From an uncultured Saprospiraceae bacterium (lineage in GTDB: Bacteria; Bacteroidota; Bacteroidia; Chitinophagales; Saprospiraceae): a DNA stretch of 47,168 bases. Positions 17,188 to 25,797 of this stretch are shown in pieces (the stretch's first letter is position 1; every line of letters starts with the position of its first letter). Location: positions 1 through 47,168 of the forward strand of contig CALDGQ010000123.1 of the NCBI GenBank assembly GCA_937941765.1, in the 5' to 3' direction. The notes beneath the pieces are model-generated. The model was not told the origin of the DNA. It saw nothing but the letters and a program-made list of their open reading frames with translations, and made no database searches. A program made the position numbers and the translations under genes.

Positions 17188-17359
17188 TTATGTTTTTGAT
17201 ATTCATAATTGTCGCCCGACGATACAAATATGAAAGATAAAAGAGGTTTATTTGATTACAATTATAGGTCATAATTGGATAAAATTGGTTATTTTGTTCA
17301 AATAAATTCCTGTTAATCAGTTTTTTATGATAAGATTGACTTGAAAAATAAATGTATAA

Positions 17360-18760
17360 ATGAACGATTCAAGGCTAATAAATACGCTAAAATTGTTGTC
17401 TCCACAGGAAATGACCCGCTTAAATGACTTTGTTCAATCACCGATTCACAACAAACATAAGGATGTAACGACGCTATTTTCATATCTCAAAAAGCATTTG
17501 TATAGTAAGCGAAACAAGTTGTCTTTGGAAAATGTGTTTCGTTTTTTATATGGTCAAATTCCATTTGAAGCACAACAACTTCATCTTGTAAATTCTTATC
17601 TCACAAAAGTGGTCGAAGATTTCTTAGCCTGGAATGAATGGGAACAATCTAAAGATAATGAACAGCTGGCATTATTAAAAACTTATAACAAAAGAAGAGT
17701 AGTGGATGGTTTTAGTCGGGTTTTTAAAAACTTTCAAAAGCGACAAGAAAAAAGCGGAATTCGGAATGCTGATTATTTTAGAACACAATATAATACCCAA
17801 TTTCAACTCTTTACTTTTTCTGAAACACAAGGTCGAAAAAAGGAAGTGAACTTGCCAGAAGTTTCTAAAAATCTGGATATCTATTATTGTATTGAAAGAT
17901 TGCGAGTTGCATGTTTTCAATTAAGTCAACAAGCAGTTTACAAGCAGGATTATGATATCGGCATGTTGAAAGAGGTGTTGACTTATGTTTTAAAAAATGA
18001 GTTGTTTACAATTCCAGCAATAGGTATTTACTATTATGGCTATTTGTCATTGGCCAAACCAACTGAGGAAGCATATTTTGTTAAATTGAAGCAATTGATG
18101 AAAACGAAAGAATATTGTTTTGAAATTTCCGATTTGAAAGAAATTTACTTAATGGCAATTAATTATTGTATCCGAAGAATTAATAGTAATGACACTTTAT
18201 ATTTATCTGAAGTATTTGAATTGTATAAATTAGGAATAGAAAATGGTGTCTTTTTGGAAAATAAGATTCTTTCAAGATGGACTTACAATAACATCATAAT
18301 TGCTGGTTTGAAATTAAAAGCGTTTGATTGGGTGGAGCAATTTATTTTTGACTACAAAAGTTATTTAGCACAAAAACATCAAAAAAGTAGTTTTAGTTTT
18401 AATTTAGCAAAATTTTATTTTGAAAAGGGCGATTATAAGGCGGCAATGCCACTACTTTTACAAATGGAATATGATGACTTTTTTCACAATATGGTTGCAA
18501 AAACGACTTTAGCAAAAATGTACTATGAATTAAAAGAATTAGATGCATTAGAAAATTTATTAAATAGCATGAAAGTCTATATTCAAAGACAAAAAGTGAT
18601 TGGTTATCACAAAGAAAATTACCGAAATATTTTGAGATTCATGAAGCGATTAATGTATTTAAATTTCAAAGATGCTGATAAGAAAAATCTGTTGAGAGAA
18701 GCGATTATTGAAACGAAGGTTTTGACGGAGAAGAAATGGTTCTTAGATAAGTTGGGGTAG
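17360..18760 (+). CDS. Hypothetical protein, alpha-helical repeat (TPR-like) architecture
   Basis: A 466-residue protein I do not recognise by name. It is soluble, almost entirely helical, rich in Lys, Leu, Phe and Tyr, and lacks a signal peptide or membrane segment. The C-terminal third has TPR-like helix pairs, such as LAKFYFEKGDYKAAMPLLLQ and AKMYYELKELDALENLLNSM. The opening LINTLKLLSPQEMTRLNDFV followed by SPIHN resembles a Bacteroidota family of conserved hypotheticals. It is divergent from the disrupted T9SS gene, sharing a 172 bp AT-rich promoter region, and convergent with the GNAT gene 14 bp away. Confidence 0.7.
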   Translation: MNDSRLINTLKLLSPQEMTRLNDFVQSPIHNKHKDVTTLFSYLKKHLYSKRNKLSLENVFRFLYGQIPFEAQQLHLVNSYLTKVVEDFLAWNEWEQSKDNEQLALLKTYNKRRVVDGFSRVFKNFQKRQEKSGIRNADYFRTQYNTQFQLFTFSETQGRKKEVNLPEVSKNLDIYYCIERLRVACFQLSQQAVYKQDYDIGMLKEVLTYVLKNELFTIPAIGIYYYGYLSLAKPTEEAYFVKLKQLMKTKEYCFEISDLKEIYLMAINYCIRRINSNDTLYLSEVFELYKLGIENGVFLENKILSRWTYNNIIIAGLKLKAFDWVEQFIFDYKSYLAQKHQKSSFSFNLAKFYFEKGDYKAAMPLLLQMEYDDFFHNMVAKTTLAKMYYELKELDALENLLNSMKVYIQRQKVIGYHKENYRNILRFMKRLMYLNFKDADKKNLLREAIIETKVLTEKKWFLDKLG

Positions 18761-18774
18761 AACAAATAAGCGAT

Positions 18775-19326
18775 TTACGATCTGTAATTCGGTTTCGTAA
18801 TAGAATAACAAACACAATCTTTAATCTTAGGAAATTCCAACAATTTAGGGTGAACAAACTCACCAACTTTTTTCATCCCAATCTTCTTCATCACATTAAT
18901 CGACGGCACGTTTACAATAGAAGCAACTGAAATAATATTTGGTAATTTCAATTCTTCAAACGCATATTTTAGACAACTTTTAGCTCCTTCTGTCGCATAT
19001 CCATTTCCCCAAAATTCTTTACTTAGCCGCCAACCGATGTCTGGTGCTGGAGTAAAATTAGATTCAAAAGTGGAGTAGCCAATTCCGATGAAGCCGATAA
19101 ATTGACCATCGTCTAATCTTTCGGTGGGAAAAAAACAGTGACTTTTTTCTTTGAAAATTTTTTGCATTCTTTCAACGAAAGCAGTGGTTTGCTTCATGTT
19201 TTGTACCGCTGGAAAAAATTCCATAACGATTGGATCTGCACTAACAGCAGCCATTTTGGGAATATCAGATTCGATCCAATTGCGGAAGCCGAGTCGCTGA
19301 GAAGTGAAAAGGTAAGGTTGATTCAT
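18775..19326 (-). CDS. GNAT-family N-acetyltransferase (RimJ/RimL type)
   Basis: A 183-residue Acetyltransf_3-type GNAT. It opens with TSQRLGFRNWIESDIPKM, the usual RimJ/L beginning (RL.LR.w...D). It has GFIGIGYSTF, an acetyl-CoA loop DIGWRLSKEFWGNGYATEG and the C-terminal VNVPSINVMKKIGMKKVG. I chose the Met at 19326 because alignment to the family begins here; the longer frame to 19416 adds 30 residues of unrelated hydrophobic sequence. Likely acetylates a protein N-terminus or small-molecule amine; the substrate is unknown. The gene is convergent with the helical-repeat gene. Confidence 0.85.
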   Translation of the reverse strand: MNQPYLFTSQRLGFRNWIESDIPKMAAVSADPIVMEFFPAVQNMKQTTAFVERMQKIFKEKSHCFFPTERLDDGQFIGFIGIGYSTFESNFTPAPDIGWRLSKEFWGNGYATEGAKSCLKYAFEELKLPNIISVASIVNVPSINVMKKIGMKKVGEFVHPKLLEFPKIKDCVCYSITKPNYRS

Positions 19327-19498
19327 GTGTAAAAATTCTGCTGCAAGGAAGGTAAAAGTTCTGAAAAAACAAAGTTTACTCATAATGCTCGAAATGTAAA
19401 AAAATATTCCCGTCATTTCTTTTCAAAGTCCTCCAACTCGTTTAAATTAAAGTTTATATTTCATAGCAGACTGTATTTAATTCACTTTTCATTCGCCA

Positions 19499-20134
19499 AT
19501 GGTCATATTATTTTCAACGTTATTAATAAAACCGGTTCTTACTTTGATAGGGTTGGTATGTTTAGCAACTATTTTTGGAGCAATCTTTTTTATCTATATC
19601 GGTATTCAAAAACGCAAGGCGGAGAAATATCGGACTTCCACTAATGATGGCAGAATGATTGCGTATGTGGAAGAATGTGAGGAACAGATCAAACAAAATC
19701 AAAAAGAGGTTGATAAAATAAACAAGGATATCAAAGAACTAAAAGCGACTTTAAATACGCAATTTCAGATTGCTCCTGAAAGAAAATTAGAAAGTGAAAT
19801 GTTGATTGCTGATTTTGAAAATGAAGTAAAGTTGCGAGCAGCAAAAATTGAATTTTTCAAAACTTGTAAAGAGAAATTAAACACCTTGTTGTACAATCAA
19901 AAATTATCCAAAACACTCGCTGCAAAAAAAGAGGAATTGGAAAAATTGAAAGAACAACATTTTGATGATATCGCTCCAATGGAAGCACTCGCTTCTGATA
20001 TCGAGCATGATAAAATGTATTTGGAATCAATTGAAGATTTAAAGTTTAGAATTGAGTCTAGCAAGTCTGCTGATTCTGCTTTGGAATTGCGTAGTGAGTT
20101 GATTCAGATGACTAAGGAGTTGAAAAAGCTTTAG
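19499..20134 (+). CDS. Membrane-anchored coiled-coil protein, function unknown
   Basis: A 211-residue protein with one N-terminal membrane segment (~9-34, LIGLVCLATIFGAIFFIYIG) followed by an extended charged coiled coil (KQNQKEVDKINKDIKELKAT, AAKKEELEKLKEQ) to the end. There are no catalytic motifs. The coiled coil would be cytoplasmic if the basic IQKRKAEKYR after the helix is the inside flank. It is alone on the plus strand, followed at once by repeat family C. I do not recognise the family. Confidence 0.65.
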   Translation: MVILFSTLLIKPVLTLIGLVCLATIFGAIFFIYIGIQKRKAEKYRTSTNDGRMIAYVEECEEQIKQNQKEVDKINKDIKELKATLNTQFQIAPERKLESEMLIADFENEVKLRAAKIEFFKTCKEKLNTLLYNQKLSKTLAAKKEELEKLKEQHFDDIAPMEALASDIEHDKMYLESIEDLKFRIESSKSADSALELRSELIQMTKELKKL

Positions 20135-20143
20135 GCTTTTTTA

Positions 20144-20215
20144 ATGTAAAATGTAAAATTAAAAATGTAATTCAACCTCTCCGCCACACGTCATTTTGGA
20201 TTAGTGGAATTACAT
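20144..20215. repeat. AT-rich intergenic repeat family C copy
   Basis: TTAATGTAAAATGTAAAATT followed by AAAAATGTAATTC, with GAATTACATT closing as an inverted arm. It sits between the converging coiled-coil gene and small membrane gene and may act as a bidirectional terminator. Confidence 0.65.
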
Positions 20216-20568
20216 TAAGAAACAAATCCTAACAATACTCCACCAAAAGCGACAAGTATAAATATTGTTATTATTAAGTTTCCAAGGGTACCAACATATT
20301 TTCTAAAAGACCCATCTTCATGCGTTTTGAAGCTTTCGATGCCACTCAATAATCCTAGAAATGAATAAGAAGCAGCTATTAAAACGAATATTAAAGCAAG
20401 TCCAAAGGTTATTAAATTAATAAACATTCCGAAAAACAACATTAGCAGTATCGTCATTAAAACAGAAATAAAACAGAAGGAAGCAGAAACTAAAAATCGG
20501 TCAAAAGATTTTTTCGCATGAATTTGACTTTTTTCTGGTTCATTGTGATCTAGGATTTGGTGTTTCAT
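20215..20568 (-). CDS. Small membrane protein A (related to its upstream neighbour)
   Basis: A 117-residue protein with three hydrophobic segments (~28-50, 52-75, 92-115) after a polar N-terminus. The C-terminal block KYVGTLGNLIITIFILVAFG aligns with KCAGTIGNTIMVVIMALILF of the protein encoded 16 bp upstream, and both start with MK plus an acidic stretch, so the two look like diverged tandem duplicates. The family is not recognised. Its stop lies inside the adjacent AT-rich repeat. Likely cotranscribed with the upstream paralogue. Confidence 0.65.
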   Translation of the reverse strand: MKHQILDHNEPEKSQIHAKKSFDRFLVSASFCFISVLMTILLMLFFGMFINLITFGLALIFVLIAASYSFLGLLSGIESFKTHEDGSFRKYVGTLGNLIITIFILVAFGGVLLGFVS

Positions 20569-20583
20569 TTTTATTAGAAATTT

Positions 20584-20946
20584 TTACTCAGTAAAAAATC
20601 TGTAAAAATCTAAAGCATTTGCAAATAGAATTAGTGCCATAATGACAACCATGATTGTATTTCCAATGGTCCCGGCACACTTTATAAAAATTGATTTTTC
20701 TTTTTTTAAGATGCTTATAATTCCATTTATTAAACCGATTAAACTAGTTATAAATACAATTAAGTAAGTCGCTAATATCAGATAAAGTAACCATTCTTCT
20801 TCCAGTAGAAAAAATATTGCGTTTACAACAAAAAGTGCGTAGCAAATGATTCCGAAAATCAACAGTTTGATGGATCTAAGTGCATACTTCGAAACCTCTT
20901 TTCTTTCTTCAAAATCCAAAATTTCATCTTCCACTAATTCAAATTT
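20584..20946 (-). CDS. Small membrane protein B (related to its downstream neighbour)
   Basis: A 120-residue protein with three hydrophobic segments and an acidic N-terminus (MKFELVEDEILDFEERKEV). The Met at 20946 is preferred over the one at 20988 because it matches the start of the paralogue at 20215-20568, and because the longer form would run through an inverted repeat (20966-21006). The conserved GTIGN and GLINGI motifs are shared with the paralogue (GTLGN, GLLSGI). Family not recognised. Confidence 0.65.
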   Translation of the reverse strand, partial: KFELVEDEILDFEERKEVSKYALRSIKLLIFGIICYALFVVNAIFFLLEEEWLLYLILATYLIVFITSLIGLINGIISILKKEKSIFIKCAGTIGNTIMVVIMALILFANALDFYRFFTE

Positions 20947-20965
20947 CATTAAGGTATAAAATAAA

Positions 20966-21006
20966 AAATACCTCACCCGCGAATCCACGAATGAGGTAAT
21001 ATTTTA
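20966..21006. terminator. Inverted repeat between the Trx-like and small membrane genes
   Basis: AAAATACCTCA pairs with TGAGGTAATATTTT around CCGCGAATCCACGA. Read on the minus strand it ends in AATATTTT-like sequence and could terminate the upstream thioredoxin-fold gene. The loop motif resembles ATTCACGAATGAG at ~32385, so it may also be a degraded repeat. Confidence 0.5.
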
Positions 21007-21042
21007 AATTTTTCATTTTCAATGTATACTTAAAGTAAAAAG

Positions 21043-21582
21043 CTATTGCATTTTACGATACTCCTCCCATTTCATCACATTGTATTTTTCCTCACCGGTA
21101 AATTTCAATTCTTTCAACAAGTCTTTTCCGTCTTTGTAACCTGGAGAAATTAAGATACGTTGCATTTTCTCATCCATATAAACAATAGAAGGGTAGGACA
21201 TTTTTCCTTCCAATAAAGAGTACGCCAAAGTATGAATGCCACGTCTTCCTGCGTCTACTCTAAATTCGAATTTGTGTTGATTAAATAAAACATCTTCTTT
21301 CATTTCAGCATCCAATTTGACTGCATAAAAATGTTCATTTAAGTAAGCAGTTACTTTCGGGTCTACAAAACTAGTTTTATCCATTTTTTTGCACCAACCA
21401 CACCAAGGCGTATAGATGTCAATCATCATTTTCTTAGGATTCTTCTTGCTAGCCTCCACGGCTTCTTCAAATGTGTACCATTTTAAATCTGTAGTTGTAA
21501 GATTTTCAGGAGATTTTGAAGTAAATGAATAGAATATAAACAAACCACTAATAAAAAGGGTTAGGTTAATGATACGTGTCAT
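21043..21582 (-). CDS. Exported thioredoxin-fold protein
   Basis: A 179-residue protein with an N-terminal hydrophobic signal or anchor (MTRIINLTLFISGLFIFYSF) and a thioredoxin domain. The domain has KMMIDIYTPWCGWCKKMDK with a CxxC redox pair (WCGWC), FVDPKVTAYLNEHFYAVKLD, and the cis-proline region MSYPSIVYMDE. It is a DUF255/thioredoxin_7-like form, likely a periplasmic thiol-disulfide oxidoreductase. The Met at 21582 is chosen because the 49 residues before it are absent from the fold and would overlap the divergent ubiX promoter and start. The 38 bp to ubiX must contain both promoters, unless these extend into coding sequence. Confidence 0.82.
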   Translation of the reverse strand: MTRIINLTLFISGLFIFYSFTSKSPENLTTTDLKWYTFEEAVEASKKNPKKMMIDIYTPWCGWCKKMDKTSFVDPKVTAYLNEHFYAVKLDAEMKEDVLFNQHKFEFRVDAGRRGIHTLAYSLLEGKMSYPSIVYMDEKMQRILISPGYKDGKDLLKELKFTGEEKYNVMKWEEYRKMQ

Positions 21583-21620
21583 GAGGAAAAGGATTAAATT
21601 GTTAATTATAAACGCAAGAT

Positions 21621-22193
21621 ATGGAAAAATTAAAGAAAATAGTAGTTGGAATAGCAGGTGCGAGTGGTTCCATTTATGCGAAAGTTTTGCTGGATAAATT
21701 GAAACTGATTCAGGATCAAACGGAGGCAATTGGTGTGATTATGAGCGAAAACGCTAAAATCAATTGGGAGTTGGAAATTAGCAATACAAAAGTGGAAGAT
21801 TATGGGTTTGATATCTATGCAAAAAATGATTTTAACGCTCCTTTTGCAAGCGGCTCCGCCCAGTATGAAACAATGATTATTTGTCCATGTTCGGCGGGAG
21901 TGATGGGGAGAGTGGCAACAGGTATTTCCAATGATTTAATGACACGTGCTGCTGATGTTGTATTGAAGGAACGTCGCCGCTTAATTATGGTTTTGAGAGA
22001 AACGCCTTTGAGTTTAATTCATATCAATAATCTGCAAACAGTTACGCAGGCAGGCGGGATTATTTGCCCTGCAATTCCTTCTTTTTATGGAGTCGCGAAT
22101 ACTAAAGAAGCATTGGCAGCAACGGTTGTAGATAGAGTGTTGGATTTGGCTGGTTTTGAGTTGGAGACTTTTAGGTGGGGAGAGAAAAATTAA
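21621..22193 (+). CDS. ubiX: Flavin prenyltransferase UbiX
   Basis: A 190-residue flavoprotein with the UbiX/Pad1 signature: IVVGIAGASGSIYAKVLLD at the N-terminus (FMN phosphate site), CPCSAGVMGRVATGISNDL, TRAADVVLKERRRLIMVLRE and TPLSLIHINNL. UbiX joins a dimethylallyl group to FMN to make prenylated FMN, the cofactor of UbiD-type decarboxylases. Since Bacteroidota use menaquinone, the partner decarboxylase is likely an UbiD-family enzyme elsewhere; none is visible here. Length fits the family. Followed by a repeat-rich 320 bp gap. Confidence 0.93.
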   Translation: MEKLKKIVVGIAGASGSIYAKVLLDKLKLIQDQTEAIGVIMSENAKINWELEISNTKVEDYGFDIYAKNDFNAPFASGSAQYETMIICPCSAGVMGRVATGISNDLMTRAADVVLKERRRLIMVLRETPLSLIHINNLQTVTQAGGIICPAIPSFYGVANTKEALAATVVDRVLDLAGFELETFRWGEKN

Positions 22194-22445
22194 AAATTTA
22201 AAATAGGACGACCATTGTGGTATTTCAAAATAAACCGTAGAACCGCAAAATATTCAACAGCAGAATCGCAAAAGTGGGGCATGTGAGTTTGTTACTCCTC
22301 GCGTATCTACGTCCTATTTTTAATTTTACATTCAAATTGACTTCGCGCGTATCTACATCTTATTTTACATTTTACATTCAAATTGACTCCTCACGTCCCT
22401 ACGTCCTATTTTACATCATACATTTTTAATTTTACATTTTAAAAA
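22190..22445. repeat. Composite intergenic repeat (families C and A)
   Basis: This 323 bp gap (22194-22516) has no gene. It contains TTTAAAATAGGACGACC and later copies of CGCGTATCTACGTCCTATTT and CTTATTTTACATTTTACATTC, i.e. an inverted arrangement. Inserted within it is GTAGAACCGCAAAATATTC, a family A fragment. Three ACGTC or CATCT variants of the same short motif follow one another to 22415. Confidence 0.7.
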
Positions 22446-22454
22446 AATCAATTG

Positions 22455-22493
22455 CAAAAAAAAACCGAGACACTTAAAAGCATCCCGGTTTAA
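22455..22493 (-). terminator. Terminator of the TPR gene
   Basis: On the minus strand AAACCGGGA pairs with TCTCGGTTT over a 12 nt loop and runs into a T-tract (TTTTTTTTT). It lies 24 bp past the stop of the TPR gene at 22517. Confidence 0.85.
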
Positions 22494-22516
22494 AATCTAT
22501 AGAATATTATGGAAAA

Positions 22517-23932
22517 TTAATCTTGAATCTTGTAGTAGTTTATCATGTCAACAACTTGTTTGTCGTTAAAATTATCCGGAGATATTTCATAAAACAATTT
22601 GTGCTCATCATAGTAATCAATCAGCGCATTTTCCAATGTTTTTAATGCTTTCAAACGATTGCCCATCAAAAATAAACAAGCTGCTTTACAGTACATTAAA
22701 TCAGCACCACTACAAGAATTTTCTGCAAGTGTGATGACTTCAAAAGCTCTATCTAGGTTTCCGATTTTCATCAAAAAACGTGCATGTTTTGTCCAATAGA
22801 AACTATTTTCAGGAGCGGTAACTGCAGCTTTTCCGTAATTAAAATTAGCTTTATTAAATTTGTATTCTTCCACATTGATATCAGCCAAAGCTGCATAATA
22901 ATCTTCACGCATGGTATTCAACTGGATCGCTTTGTTAATCAAGTAAGTGGCACTGTTGTAATCCAACTCAATTTGATAGCACTTGCCCAACATATAATAG
23001 GCTTCGTCGTTTCCTCTTTCAGCCTTTATTAAAGAATAAAACAATACTTTTGCTTGATCATATTCTTTGCGGTAGAAGTGGCAAATTCCTAATTGAAAAA
23101 GTGAATCATTGCTTAAAGTGAACAAGACTTTCATCTTCTTTAAAGTATGAAATGCTAAGTCATATTTCTTTAAAGAAAGTGCCAATTCGACATATTCTAA
23201 GTAGGCCGTTTCAAAGCGTTCATTTAATACAAAAGCATATTCAAAAGCTTCTAATGCAGATTCTTCTTCTTTTTGGTAAGCATAAGCATGACCTAAGTTG
23301 AACCAAAGTCTAGAGTTATAGGCGTCTTTTTCTAAAAGCTTGTGATATAATCTACCTGCATCTTTATTGTTATGTAAGACTTCAGCAGCACCTTGGATTT
23401 CTTCTAAAGCACGTTCGTTATCTGAATTCAATAACAATGCTTCTTTCATGCAGAAGTATTTAGGTTCCATTTGACCTTTAGATTCATGTACTTGACCTTG
23501 CGCCCAGTACACATCACTTAGAAGGTCGTCTCTTAAGTTGACATCTTCTTTTAAGTCACCTATTAGTTCCAAAGCTTCGTCCCAGCGTTTCATACCAATA
23601 CTTAACTTTAATGCTAACAATTTAATTTCGTCATTCAGTGGAAAACATTTAACCATTTCTTCCAACGCTTCTTCTGCAAAAGAAAATGAGAAATTATCCA
23701 ACTGTAGATTGACCATTCGTCTATGAATCACATAAGAAGTAGGGAATTCATTGATGCCATCATAATTGCAAGCATAAGCATATTCATAATTACCAGTTTT
23801 ATCATAGTAATTAATCATTCTTAAGTACTCATACTCTTTCATTCCACCAAAAGGTGTTTGGTTGAGATTGGTCTTGTATTTCGAAATCAGTTCTTCAATA
23901 CTGACATTAGGTTGTGCTGAGTTCTGGCGCAT
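22517..23932 (-). CDS. Tetratricopeptide repeat protein
   Basis: A 471-residue soluble protein made of tandem TPR-like helix pairs from ~60 to 440. Clear units include SRLWFNLGHAYAYQKEEESA, LFQLGICHFYRKEYDQAKVL and AYYMLGKCYQIELDYNSATY. No signal peptide or enzymatic motif is visible, so it is probably a cytoplasmic scaffold or adaptor. The partner cannot be inferred from context: it is flanked by ubiX (divergent side lost in repeats) and by a 307 bp gap (23933-24239), in which I see no gene, hairpin or repeat and which should carry its promoter. Confidence 0.8.
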   Translation of the reverse strand: MRQNSAQPNVSIEELISKYKTNLNQTPFGGMKEYEYLRMINYYDKTGNYEYAYACNYDGINEFPTSYVIHRRMVNLQLDNFSFSFAEEALEEMVKCFPLNDEIKLLALKLSIGMKRWDEALELIGDLKEDVNLRDDLLSDVYWAQGQVHESKGQMEPKYFCMKEALLLNSDNERALEEIQGAAEVLHNNKDAGRLYHKLLEKDAYNSRLWFNLGHAYAYQKEEESALEAFEYAFVLNERFETAYLEYVELALSLKKYDLAFHTLKKMKVLFTLSNDSLFQLGICHFYRKEYDQAKVLFYSLIKAERGNDEAYYMLGKCYQIELDYNSATYLINKAIQLNTMREDYYAALADINVEEYKFNKANFNYGKAAVTAPENSFYWTKHARFLMKIGNLDRAFEVITLAENSCSGADLMYCKAACLFLMGNRLKALKTLENALIDYYDEHKLFYEISPDNFNDKQVVDMINYYKIQD

Positions 23933-24239
23933 TGGTTATAGTTTTTGATGGACTTAGTTTACTCATAGCGATACTTACTCGCGTATAAATGTTCATCCCG
24001 AGGCTGTTCACAATTCTGGCGTTAAAGAAAAGAAACAGCTATTTAAAATAAAAAAAATAGAGTGAAGAGGAGAATGTATGTTTTCATGCCTCAAAAACGG
24101 TTGTTTAATCCGATTTAAAAGTAACTAAATATCGCTCTGCACACAAAGGATCTTGGACGTCTTTAGAAAACGGATTTCACTGATGAGAAAGTGGTCTGTC
24201 TCTCTTCATAGATGTTCAATTAAAAAATGAAATATACAA

Positions 24240-25259
24240 TTATTTCTTAATATCATCAACTTCTTTTTTTGCCTTTCTGAGGTCTTTATTGACCGCAATA
24301 CTTGCATTCAACTCAAAACCAACGAGTATGATAAAAGAATTGATCTGAATCCAAAGTAATAAAATGATAATTGCTCCAATAGATCCGTAGAATCGATTGT
24401 AATTTGCAAAATTTTCTACATATAAAGAGAAGCCGATTGAAGATAAAATCGAACCTACTGTTGCGACTGTAACGCCTGGGGAGAAAAAACGAAATTTCTT
24501 GATCGTTGCTGGACCATATCGGTAAATAAAAGCGATGGAAAAATAAACCAACGAGATCATTATAATCCATCTCATGATGAAAAAGGCTCGATAAGCAAAG
24601 TCGCCTACATTTAGCAATTCCAATAACCAACCTAAAAACATGTTACCAAAAATAATAAATAGGAGAGAGGCGAATCCCAATAAACCAATCAACAAGGTTA
24701 AAAGGATGGCAATTAACCTTTTATGTACTCCATATCTTTGTTTAAAAGTTGATTGATGATTTTTTTCAAAACTATTCAGCATTGCAATCATTCCATTAGA
24801 AGAAAAATAGATGGCTAATAAAAATCCAAATGAAAATAAACCAACGGTGGAACTTTGGGAGAAGTCAGCCACAATTTTTGCCAACCAAACGCCTGATTCA
24901 CCAGGAATTAAACGTACAATTTCATTGGATAATGTTTCGTAAAAATCAATGGTGCTTGCTCCCTCAGGTAATTTGTCCATCACAAAATCACTCATTATAT
25001 AAGGTAGCAGATAAGTAGTGATCGACAGCAGTAAAATTATGATTGGAAATAAAGAAATGAAGAAGCTAAAAGCAACGGAATTGGCACGTGTTGTCAAATC
25101 AAAATGACGAATTTCATTACGGATAAATGAGATAATATCATAGATAGGGATCGTACCTGCACCTGGAAAAGAAGTTTTTTTCGTCCAGTTCACACCCCAT
25201 TTGATAAATGGGATTTCTTCTAAAGTTTCCAGCAATGTTTTGGAAGTATCCTTTTTCAA
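24240..25259 (-). CDS. YihY/BrkB family inner-membrane protein
   Basis: A 339-residue polytopic protein of the UPF0761/BrkB family. It has six membrane segments, the family opening LTTRANSVAFSFFISLFPIIILLL (family-wide A..aa.S..fs..Pl), SSNGMIAMLNSFEKNHQ, and the C-terminal YGSIGAIIILLLWIQINSFIILVGFELNA. The once-used name ribonuclease BN is not supported for this family; its role is unknown. It starts 12 bp after the thioesterase gene on the same strand and is likely cotranscribed with it. Confidence 0.88.
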   Translation of the reverse strand: MKKDTSKTLLETLEEIPFIKWGVNWTKKTSFPGAGTIPIYDIISFIRNEIRHFDLTTRANSVAFSFFISLFPIIILLLSITTYLLPYIMSDFVMDKLPEGASTIDFYETLSNEIVRLIPGESGVWLAKIVADFSQSSTVGLFSFGFLLAIYFSSNGMIAMLNSFEKNHQSTFKQRYGVHKRLIAILLTLLIGLLGFASLLFIIFGNMFLGWLLELLNVGDFAYRAFFIMRWIIMISLVYFSIAFIYRYGPATIKKFRFFSPGVTVATVGSILSSIGFSLYVENFANYNRFYGSIGAIIILLLWIQINSFIILVGFELNASIAVNKDLRKAKKEVDDIKK

Positions 25260-25271
25260 AAAATAAGTTTT

Positions 25272-25694
25272 TTAAACATTTTGATTAGCAGCGGTAGCAA
25301 TGGCTTCAGACAAATAGGTAGGACAAGAAACAGATTTCATATTATCATGTTTGTCTACAAAAACTAATTTTACGGATGCACTATTCAATAGTTCATTTTG
25401 TTCATTAAAAATCTCTATGTGAAATGTAATGTTTTCAACAGGTTGTTTACGTAAGGTCGTTCGAATTGTTAATAGATCATCATAGTGAGCAGGTCTTAAG
25501 TATCGAATATTCATAGAAGCTACAGGCATCATGATTCCATGATCTTCTTCCATTCCTCTATAAGTAAAACCGATAGAACGCAACATTTCTGCACGACCAA
25601 TTTCATAATATTGAGGATAAACACCGTAATAAGCATAACCCATTTGGTCAGTTTCTGCATATCGAACTCGGACTTGGTGATCGTGAGAAAGCAT
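25272..25694 (-). CDS. Acyl-CoA thioesterase, 4-hydroxybenzoyl-CoA/YbgC hotdog family
   Basis: A 140-residue single hotdog domain. The YbgC/4HBT catalytic signature YAETDQMGYAYYGVYPQYYE contains the conserved Asp16 and the following GxxYYG...Y. Then come GRAEMLRSIG and the strand RYLRPAHYDDLLTIRTTL. It should hydrolyse acyl-CoA (or acyl-ACP) thioesters in the cytoplasm; chain length is not readable. It is the first gene of a two-gene unit with the YihY protein. Confidence 0.88.
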   Translation of the reverse strand: MLSHDHQVRVRYAETDQMGYAYYGVYPQYYEIGRAEMLRSIGFTYRGMEEDHGIMMPVASMNIRYLRPAHYDDLLTIRTTLRKQPVENITFHIEIFNEQNELLNSASVKLVFVDKHDNMKSVSCPTYLSEAIATAANQNV

Positions 25695-25746
25695 TTTTAG
25701 GATGTTAGAAATTAGGAAATAAAAAGAGTGAAAGGAAATTTAAAAC

Positions 25747-25789
25747 AATCCAATTACAAAACAAACATACTTTGTTTTGTAATTGGATT
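25747..25789. terminator. Perfect 19-bp stem, probable terminator
   Basis: AATCCAATTACAAAACAAA at 25747-25765 is exactly complementary to 25771-25789 across a 5 nt loop. Read on the minus strand it follows the basic exported protein gene (stop at 25798) and ends in GATTGTTTT. The plus direction ends in GGATTT only. Confidence 0.75.
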
Positions 25790-25797
25790 TATTGCAC

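Noticed and set aside
24240..25259. Ribonuclease BN annotation for the YihY-family protein
   Set aside because: It is a polytopic membrane protein without nuclease motifs; the name comes from an outdated assignment.
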